A stretch of DNA of 9,786 bases from Robiginitomaculum sp. (lineage in GTDB: Bacteria; Pseudomonadota; Alphaproteobacteria; Caulobacterales; Maricaulaceae), in the NCBI GenBank assembly GCA_002733385.1, contig NVVO01000021.1, positions 5,544-15,329 on the forward strand, read 5' to 3'. Both the position numbers and the translations under genes were made by a program. This document shows, piece by piece, positions 4,172 through 9,786 of this stretch. Under the pieces are notes generated by a model. The model was given only the letters and a program-made list of their open reading frames with translations, did no database searches and was not told where the DNA came from. Numbering within the stretch: the stretch's first letter is position 1; the number at the start of each line of letters is the position of its first letter.

Positions 4172-6910
4172 ATGGGTTTTGTTAAAACTGTGTTTGTTGG
4201 TGCGCTGGTTGGCGCGGTTGGTTTTGGCTGTACGGAAAAATCCGTAACACCGCAGATGGAGCAGGCGGCGGCCAACTCCGGCAGTGTTGCAATCCCCCAT
4301 GCCCAGCTCGGCGATAATGTCAGGCCGACGCATTATGCGCTGGATATGACCATTGATCCGCGCAAGGACACATTTTCCGGCACTGTCACCATTGATGTGA
4401 ATATCGAAAACCCCACCCAAAAAATCTGGCTGCACGGCCAGACCATAACGGCCACGGGCGCGGTCGCCAAATTGGCAGACGGCTCGCAAATTTCTATGGA
4501 CTATGTGGAACTTGCCAAGGACGTAGCCCCGTCGGGCATTGGCTATTTAAACCTGTCCGCGCCCATTGGCCCCGGCGCCGTTACCTTGGTCATTCCTTAC
4601 GAAACCCCGTTTAATACCAAGCTAAACTCGGCCTATAAAGCCGTGCGCGGTGATGATAGTTACGTCCTGACCCAGTTCGAAGCCATTGGGGCGCGGCAAG
4701 CGTTTCCGGGCTTTGACGAACCGCGCTTTAAAGTACCATTTGATGTTTCCATCACGGCCCCCAAGGATGATTTCGTCTATGCCAACACGCCGATAACCCA
4801 AATATCGACACTGGACGACGGCATGGTTAAAACGCAATTTGCCACCACCCGTCCCTTGCCGACCTACCTGATTGCATTTGGCGTTGGCCCTTGGGACGTG
4901 GCCGAATATGCCGATATACCGCCGACGGAATACCGTGACCGCCCGATTGTTCTGCGCGGTATTGCGGCCAGAGGCGAGGGCAAGAACATGACCTATGCCC
5001 TGAAAAACACGGCCGGGATATTGGAAGCTATGGAAGATTATTTCGGCAGCCAATATCCTTATGAAAAATTGGACATAATTGCGGCCCCTGAATACGCATT
5101 TGGGGCCATGGAAAACCCCGGTGCCATTGTCTATACGGAATATTTGCTGCTCATGGACGAGAAATCCTCCCTGCGCCAACGCCGGGCCTATGCCAGTGTC
5201 CACGCCCACGAATTGGCCCATCAATGGTTTGGCAATCTGGTCACGCCCGTGTGGTGGGAAGACATTTGGCTCAATGAAGCTTTTGCCACCTGGATGGGCA
5301 ATAAAGCGGTCACGAGCTGGGCGCCCCAATATGAGTACGGCGCACAAACTCTTAAAGGTGCGCTTGGGGTTATGGGGACGGACAGTTTGGCCAGCACCAG
5401 AAGCATTCGCGAGCCGTTACTGCGCAGCGAAAATGTTATGGACCAATTTGACGGCATCACTTACCGCAAGGGCGGCGGTGTGTTGTCGATGTTTGAAAGC
5501 TATCTGGGGGAGGACGTATTTCGAGACGGCGTGCGCCTACATATGAAACGCTACGCGGACGGTGTGGCCAGTGCAGATGATTTCTTCCAGTCCCTCGCGG
5601 ATGGTTCCGGCAATGCCAAAGTGGTTGCGGCCTTAAAAAGCTTCGTAGATCAGCCGGGCATCCCCATGATTGGCGCCAAGCTTAATTGCGGCACTGATGG
5701 CACTAATGTCCATAAACTTGAACTGAGCCAATCACGCTATGCGCCCCACGGCTCCTCCATAAAACAGGGACAGCGTTGGAATATCCCGGTGTGCGTGGCC
5801 TATGATGCAGATGGTCAGCGTCAGAAAACCTGCACAATGCTGGAGGACAAACAAACCACATTGTCCCTTAAATCCCAGGCGTGTCCCAGCTGGTTGACCT
5901 TGAATGCGGACGGGGCCGGGTATTACCGGTTTTCTTTGGACGATGGCGGTTGGGCCGGACTGCTCGGCAATTTGAGGGCTTTGAACAAGGGCGAGCTTCT
6001 CACCGTGCTCGACAGTTTCGAAGCCGCATTTGTTGCCAATAAAATGGCGGCGGATACTTATCTTTCCGGCTTGGCCGCTTTTGCAGCCTCGAAAGAATAT
6101 GATGTGGCCTTAAAGGCTGGCAATGCTTTAGGGCGCATGAACAGCGGTTTGGTGGACGAAAGTGCCCATGATGCCTTGGCCAAATTCACCCAAGAATTAT
6201 ACGCGGAGCGTTACATATCTATCAAAAATGCCAAAACAATGGAGGCCAGACTTATGGCGCCGACATTGGCAAGCCGTTTGGTCAATGTCGGCGGCGACGC
6301 AAAACTGGCGGGCGAATTGGCCACCTCTGGTGCGCGCTATCTGGGGCTTGACGGTGATGCGGATAGAACCGCATTGGCACCAAATATGTTAAGCCTCGGC
6401 CTGTCTGAAGCTTTCAAGGCAAGAGGTGAGGCGGCAATCCCTGCGCTTATGGCTTTGATTAAATCCGGAACGCCAGCGCAAAAAGGCAGCGCCGTCGGGG
6501 CTTTGGCGTCGGCTCAAACCACCGAAATGGCCGCACGACTTTTAGCTGAAGTGCTTGCCAATACGGATGCATTTACCAATCGACAGGCGAGCGGGCTGGT
6601 CAGCAGGTTGATACGCAACACCAAAACCCGTTCGGTCAGTTGGGCCTGGTTTACAGAAAACTTCGATGTTTTCGTCGAAACCAGAATTGCCGATGTCAGG
6701 CGCGGACGCATGCCGTTTTACGGCGGTGCATTCTGCGATGCGCAAAAGCAAAAAGCGGTGGAGAGCTTCTTCAAGAGCAAGGCCGAGTTTATGCCAGGTT
6801 ATGAGCGTTCCTTGGCGCAAATTTTGGAAAGCATCCAATTGTGTGCGGCGCTCAAAACTGCCAAATCAAGTGAATTGACGGCGGCTTTAACAGCCCGCTA
6901 CGCGGACTGA
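4172..6910 (+). CDS. M1-family zinc aminopeptidase, exported, probable lipoprotein
   Basis: This 912-residue protein is a gluzincin that removes N-terminal residues from peptides. The N-terminus has a Lys and a hydrophobic run ending GAVGFGC (C20), a signal peptide with a lipobox-like end; glycine at -3 is atypical, so anchoring by lipid is probable rather than certain. The beta-sandwich domain follows (about 45-240), then the catalytic domain: GAMEN (311-315) binding the free amino terminus, HELAH (346-350) with H346, H350 and, after 18 residues, E369 as zinc ligands, E347 as the general base, and Y431 in TYRKGG stabilising the transition state. All are intact. The C-terminal half (about 590-912) is helical, ERAP1_C-like. 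The ATG follows AAGGAAAG. Substrate preference cannot be read; a nutrient peptide-scavenging role in the periplasm or at the outer membrane is inferred. Confidence 0.93.
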   Translation: MGFVKTVFVGALVGAVGFGCTEKSVTPQMEQAAANSGSVAIPHAQLGDNVRPTHYALDMTIDPRKDTFSGTVTIDVNIENPTQKIWLHGQTITATGAVAKLADGSQISMDYVELAKDVAPSGIGYLNLSAPIGPGAVTLVIPYETPFNTKLNSAYKAVRGDDSYVLTQFEAIGARQAFPGFDEPRFKVPFDVSITAPKDDFVYANTPITQISTLDDGMVKTQFATTRPLPTYLIAFGVGPWDVAEYADIPPTEYRDRPIVLRGIAARGEGKNMTYALKNTAGILEAMEDYFGSQYPYEKLDIIAAPEYAFGAMENPGAIVYTEYLLLMDEKSSLRQRRAYASVHAHELAHQWFGNLVTPVWWEDIWLNEAFATWMGNKAVTSWAPQYEYGAQTLKGALGVMGTDSLASTRSIREPLLRSENVMDQFDGITYRKGGGVLSMFESYLGEDVFRDGVRLHMKRYADGVASADDFFQSLADGSGNAKVVAALKSFVDQPGIPMIGAKLNCGTDGTNVHKLELSQSRYAPHGSSIKQGQRWNIPVCVAYDADGQRQKTCTMLEDKQTTLSLKSQACPSWLTLNADGAGYYRFSLDDGGWAGLLGNLRALNKGELLTVLDSFEAAFVANKMAADTYLSGLAAFAASKEYDVALKAGNALGRMNSGLVDESAHDALAKFTQELYAERYISIKNAKTMEARLMAPTLASRLVNVGGDAKLAGELATSGARYLGLDGDADRTALAPNMLSLGLSEAFKARGEAAIPALMALIKSGTPAQKGSAVGALASAQTTEMAARLLAEVLANTDAFTNRQASGLVSRLIRNTKTRSVSWAWFTENFDVFVETRIADVRRGRMPFYGGAFCDAQKQKAVESFFKSKAEFMPGYERSLAQILESIQLCAALKTAKSSELTAALTARYAD

Positions 6911-8004
6911 AGTGCCAGTCGGTTGCGCACGCCCATATTGATTTTCCGGCTGACCAAAACCCATGTCAGATAAGACAGGAGCATGGTGACCGGGAAGGAA
7001 ATGGCAAAGAGCGGATAGGGTGTCAGGCTTGGCAATAGCATCAAAGTGATTTGCGCGGCGGGCCAATTATAGACATAAAGCCCTAGGGACAAGTCTGGCA
7101 GGCGGCGCAAAAACCCCGGTACAGGCATGGGGCTTGTCATCACTAAAAACACTAAATAGCCAAAGCCCAATGTGGCGGTGATTTCGATAAAAGGCGTCCA
7201 GCGCAGCAAGTAGAATTGTATGGCTGCGATTGCCAAAATCCCTGCAGGTATGACCAAGGAGCGGCGCAGGCGGGCTTTATAGGCAAATAAGCACATGCCC
7301 GCAACATAAGCCCAGCCAAGCCGCAAACCGACCAGGGCCGCCTGTAACATAGCATTGTCAGAGGCTTGCGGATTGGCGACGGCGTAACCAACCACGGCCG
7401 CATAGATCAATGTCATGCCCAGGGAGAGGAATGCCAACAATCTCGGGTTTCTTAGTCCGCCAACGGCCCACAGCACCGCCGTGGCGATAAAGGCAATCAA
7501 ACCCCAGCGAAATGTCCACAATCCGCCCTGGATAACGCACATATAAAGTGCATTATCAAGCAGGCCGGGTGTAATAATATTTGGCTCAATACACAAAACT
7601 ACTTTCAGGAAATACAAAAAATGTTGGCCCAGCCGGGTTTCCCCAGCGGCGAGCGGGGCGCTAAACAGCGGAAACAATATGGCAATGACAATGAGGGCGA
7701 AAATAATCACTGTCGGCGCATTTCTGGCGAGACGAGACGCCAGTAATTTAAGTCCTGAGCCGTGCTTCTGCAAGCTGCGTAGAGCCAAAAAACCACTGGT
7801 CATGAAAATCATCTGTATGCCGTACCAACTTGGATCATAGCCAAACATGCCTAAATATTCGGCGCTTTGCGGCCCGCGCGGCATAGTCGAGGCATAACCA
7901 AAAGCAATCAAGGTAATCACCAGCATGCGCACCGGGCCTAACCAGCCCAAATGTCCCTGCTCATTTTGGCTAATTGCCGTTGATTGTGCGTTCATTTGTG
8001 TCAT
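6898..8004 (-). CDS. Acyltransferase-3-like integral membrane protein
   Basis: This 368-residue protein has about ten hydrophobic helices and the layout of the acyltransferase 3 (OafA/YrhL) family, which moves acyl groups onto surface glycans or other acceptors across the inner membrane. Supporting motifs are FMTSGFLALRSLQKHG (67-82, like the family's FFxxSGFL), GGLWTFRWGL (about 160-169, like LWTL in the family) and SLGLYVYNWPAAQ (306-318, like SYGIYLYHWP). Oddity: the R-X10-H motif of the first helix reads R26 to Y37, so the catalytic histidine is Tyr, and the HWP histidine is Asn. I start at the ATG ending at 8004, just before the hydrophobic core; another ATG three codons later and a TTG 40 codons earlier (8124) are possible. 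Its stop overlaps the aminopeptidase end by 13 bases, tail to tail. Confidence 0.75.
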   Translation of the reverse strand: MTQMNAQSTAISQNEQGHLGWLGPVRMLVITLIAFGYASTMPRGPQSAEYLGMFGYDPSWYGIQMIFMTSGFLALRSLQKHGSGLKLLASRLARNAPTVIIFALIVIAILFPLFSAPLAAGETRLGQHFLYFLKVVLCIEPNIITPGLLDNALYMCVIQGGLWTFRWGLIAFIATAVLWAVGGLRNPRLLAFLSLGMTLIYAAVVGYAVANPQASDNAMLQAALVGLRLGWAYVAGMCLFAYKARLRRSLVIPAGILAIAAIQFYLLRWTPFIEITATLGFGYLVFLVMTSPMPVPGFLRRLPDLSLGLYVYNWPAAQITLMLLPSLTPYPLFAISFPVTMLLSYLTWVLVSRKINMGVRNRLALQSA

Positions 8005-8048
8005 TTCCAGCCTGTTCCCACATTTGCGCCGACCATAAGAAAAATGCC

Positions 8049-8076
8049 TTAATATTCCGGCTAATTTTGTGGTTAA
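8049..8076 (-). promoter_or_regulatory. Candidate promoter for the acyltransferase-like gene
   Basis: Read on the - strand, TTAACC (8071-8076) and TATTAA (8049-8054) are 16 bases apart in an AT-rich stretch, about 45 bases before the chosen ATG. TTAACC also resembles half of a CtrA site (TTAACCAT). If this promoter is right, the longer TTG start at 8124 is excluded. The match is weak. Confidence 0.25.
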
Positions 8077-8163
8077 ATAATAAATAACGGTTTCCCTAAA
8101 ATATGAAAAGCTTCTGCACGCCAAACTCTAGCGCAAATCACGGTTGATTATTTATGTGAGAGG

Positions 8164-8174
8164 ACTAGGCTAGT
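8164..8174. repeat. ACTAG-G-CTAGT palindrome before sspB
   Basis: An 11-base palindrome with a single central base lies 21 bases before the sspB start, between the two divergent genes. CTAG is often rare in bacterial genomes, so two in nine bases stand out. It could be an operator; nothing else supports that. Confidence 0.35.
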
Positions 8175-8195
8175 GCTAATTGTCAGGAGCGAAAA

Positions 8196-8816
8196 TTGTC
8201 CCAGGATTTGATGAATTATGACCGTATGACCCAATTGGCTCTGCGCAGCGTGGTGCGTGATGCTATTCGCCGGGTTATTCGCGAGGACGGATTGCCCGGC
8301 GCCCATCATTTTTATATTAGTTTTCTCACCCGCTTTCCGGGCGTGGATGTGGACGCAAGTCTGGCCGATAAATACAAGGACGAAATCACCATTGTGCTGG
8401 AACACCAATATTGGGATCTCAAAGCCCATGATGACAGTTTCGAAGTGACACTTAAATTTGCCGGGGTGCCGAAATATCTGTCGGTGCCTTATACCGCCAT
8501 TACACGTTTTCATGACCCAAGCGTCGGGTTTGCCATGCAATTTGACCCGCCGGAAGAAATGTCAGATACACCAATAGGCACTTCCGGGGATACACAAAGA
8601 AACGAACCTGTGACTTTGGCCAAGTTAAGGCCGGAAACCGCACCTGGCCCCAAGGCGGTTGTGCCGGCACCAAAATCACAAAAAAAACCTGCTAAAATGC
8701 CGGGTAAAAAACCCACTAAAAAATCTGTCAAAGCCGAGAAATCCTCGCCAAAGGAGAACGGCAAAAAAGATGATGCCAACAAAGTCGTCAGCCTAGATGC
8801 GTTTCGCAAGAAATAA
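8196..8816 (+). CDS. sspB: ClpXP protease adaptor SspB, alphaproteobacterial type
   Basis: This 206-residue protein delivers ssrA-tagged and other substrates to the ClpXP protease. The folded substrate-binding domain (about 1-118) begins with MNYDRMTQLALRSVV and contains GLPGAHHFYISFLTRFPGV (32-50), ITIVLEHQYWDL (64-75), FAGVPKYLSVPY and ITRFHDPSVGFAMQF, all recognisable SspB segments. A flexible Pro/Lys-rich linker (about 119-195) follows. The end, VVSLDAFRKK (197-206), matches the conserved ClpX-docking tail of alphaproteobacterial SspB. The start is TTG 8196, chosen because AGGAG (8185-8189) lies six bases before it; an ATG at 8211 would have no such site. Fumarase follows after 50 bases with no terminator between, so the two are probably co-transcribed, as in other alphaproteobacteria. 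Confidence 0.92.
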   Translation: MSQDLMNYDRMTQLALRSVVRDAIRRVIREDGLPGAHHFYISFLTRFPGVDVDASLADKYKDEITIVLEHQYWDLKAHDDSFEVTLKFAGVPKYLSVPYTAITRFHDPSVGFAMQFDPPEEMSDTPIGTSGDTQRNEPVTLAKLRPETAPGPKAVVPAPKSQKKPAKMPGKKPTKKSVKAEKSSPKENGKKDDANKVVSLDAFRKK

Positions 8817-8849
8817 CCCAGCAATATATTTAAGACCCAGAGAATAAAT

Positions 8850-8870
8850 ATGACCCGGAAAAAAGCATGA
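8850..8870 (+). other. Six-codon upstream ORF overlapping the fumC start
   Basis: ATG at 8850 opens a frame MTRKKA that stops with TGA at 8868-8870. That stop overlaps the fumC ATG (8867-8869) as ATGA, the arrangement usual for translational coupling. A weak AGAG lies at 8840-8843. Such a short frame can easily arise by chance. Confidence 0.25.
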
Positions 8871-9786
8871 CAAAGACCCGTACTGAATCCGATAGTTTTG
8901 GCAAATTAAAAGTGCCTGCGGATAAATATTACGGGGCGCAAACGGCCAGATCATTGATCAATTTCCCTATCGGTATCGAGATCATGCCCGTCGCCGTCGT
9001 GCGTGCGCTTGGCATTGTTAAATTAAGCGCCGCCCTTGCCAACCGCTCCTTTAAAGACTTAGATAGCGGACGCATGAGAGCCATTGTCCGGGCCGCCAAA
9101 GAAGTGGCCGAGGGCAAGCTGGACGATAATTTTCCCTTGTCCATCTGGCAAACCGGGTCTGGCACCCAAAGCAATATGAACGCCAATGAAGTCATCGCCA
9201 ACCGGGCCATTGAGATCATGGGCGGGGAGATCGGCTCCAAACATCCGGTTCATCCCAATGACCATGTTAATATGGGCCAAAGTTCCAATGACACTTTCCC
9301 GACCGCCATGCACATTGCGGCGGCCGAGGAAATCCATCACCGCCTGTTGCCGGCCTTGTCCGTATTGCGAAATGCGCTCAATGACAAATCCCAGGAATTT
9401 AAAAAAATCATCAAAATAGGTCGCACCCATACCCAGGACGCTACCCCCATCACTTTGGGACAGGAATTTTCCGGCTATGTGGCCCAATTGGACAATGGGA
9501 TCAAGCGCGTCAAAGCCGGCCTGAAAGAGCTGATGCCCCTGGCCCAGGGCGGGACGGCGGTCGGAACCGGGCTCAATACCAAGCCGGGCTTTGCCAAAAT
9601 GTTTGCGGCTGAAGTGGCCAGCTACACCAAATTACCGTTCAAAACCGCGCCCAATAAATTCGAGGCATTGGCGGCCCATGATGCCTTTGTCTCGTGTCAC
9701 GGGGCCTTGAACACGGTGGCTGCAAGCCTTTACAAGATCGCCAATGATATACGGTTTTTGGCATCGGGCCCCCGTTCGGGGCTCGG
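8867..9786 (+). CDS. fumC: Class II fumarate hydratase, N-terminal 306 residues (3' end outside window)
   Basis: FumC interconverts fumarate and L-malate in the TCA cycle as an iron-free, heat-stable cytoplasmic tetramer. The open frame runs from ATG 8867 off the end of the window. Family segments appear in order: PADKYYGAQTARS (17-29), SGTQSNMNANEV (98-109, substrate loop), HVNMGQSSNDTFPT (133-146), GRTHTQDATPITLGQEFSG (185-203) with H188 at the same number as the catalytic-site His of E. coli FumC, AQGGTAVGTGLN (226-237) and NKFEALAAHDA (263-273). AVGTGLN and NKFEALAAHDA mark fumarase rather than aspartase or argininosuccinate lyase. The catalytic serine loop (GSSxMPGKxNP) lies beyond the edge. 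GGAA at 8857-8860 is a modest ribosome site. No frameshift is visible in the part seen. Confidence 0.95.
   Translation, partial: MTKTRTESDSFGKLKVPADKYYGAQTARSLINFPIGIEIMPVAVVRALGIVKLSAALANRSFKDLDSGRMRAIVRAAKEVAEGKLDDNFPLSIWQTGSGTQSNMNANEVIANRAIEIMGGEIGSKHPVHPNDHVNMGQSSNDTFPTAMHIAAAEEIHHRLLPALSVLRNALNDKSQEFKKIIKIGRTHTQDATPITLGQEFSGYVAQLDNGIKRVKAGLKELMPLAQGGTAVGTGLNTKPGFAKMFAAEVASYTKLPFKTAPNKFEALAAHDAFVSCHGALNTVAASLYKIANDIRFLASGPRSGL

Noticed and set aside
4622..5347. 241-codon open frame on the - strand inside the aminopeptidase gene
   Set aside because: It lies wholly within a gene with intact catalytic motifs, and its translation shows no recognisable domain; it is a codon-bias shadow.
8061..8076. 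CtrA site (TTAA-N7-TTAA) before the acyltransferase-like gene
   Set aside because: Only the first half matches; the second reads ATTA.
8005..8124. 40-residue N-terminal extension of the acyltransferase-like protein (TTG start)
   Set aside because: The added residues are not family-like and would cover the AT-rich divergent promoter region.
9059..9487. 142-codon open frame on the - strand inside fumC
   Set aside because: It is opposite highly conserved fumarase motifs and has no family resemblance.
1..9786. Mobile element, CRISPR array, toxin-antitoxin or phage-defence system
   Set aside because: No transposase, integrase, terminal repeats, spaced direct repeats or defence domains are seen; all larger genes are chromosomal housekeeping or ordinary membrane and exported proteins.

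Overview
The window is chromosomal core DNA from an alphaproteobacterium of moderate GC content. The evidence is the gene order mutM - ech - rpsT - dnaA, typical of many alphaproteobacteria, an MutM zinc finger with the alphaproteobacterial C-x4-C spacing, and an SspB of the alphaproteobacterial type next to fumC. A marine stalked-bacterium lineage (Hyphomonadales/Maricaulales-like) would fit, but that placement is inference. I see no insertion sequence, prophage, CRISPR array, tRNA or rRNA, and no defence or biosynthetic cluster.

Positions 1-2166, all on + strand: the C-terminal 43 residues of MutM (DNA repair glycosylase), a three-helix membrane protein of PepSY_TM appearance, an enoyl-CoA hydratase, and ribosomal protein S20 with its own promoter and a strong terminator. 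An inverted repeat overlaps the S20 promoter and leader.

Positions 2109-2540 form a 432-base non-coding stretch before dnaA. It holds the rpsT terminator, an AT palindrome, a tandem decamer, a candidate promoter and a run of G tracts. It has no convincing DnaA-box cluster, so it is better read as the dnaA control region than as oriC. DnaA (516 residues from a GTG start) has all four domains, but has Tyr where the E. coli arginine finger lies.

Positions 4092-8195: a large exported M1-family zinc aminopeptidase on +, meeting tail to tail with a 13-base overlap an acyltransferase-3-like membrane protein on -. The latter lacks the histidine of the R-X10-H motif of that family.

Positions 8196-9786, on +: the ClpXP adaptor SspB from a TTG start, then, after 50 bases, class II fumarase, cut by the window end. 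They probably form one transcription unit. A six-codon upstream ORF overlaps the fumC start codon as ATGA.

Most of this is housekeeping: repair, translation, replication initiation, protein turnover and the TCA cycle. No new multi-gene system is supported. The points worth a second look are the DnaA substitution, the rpsT promoter palindrome, the G-rich dnaA leader and the altered acyltransferase motif.
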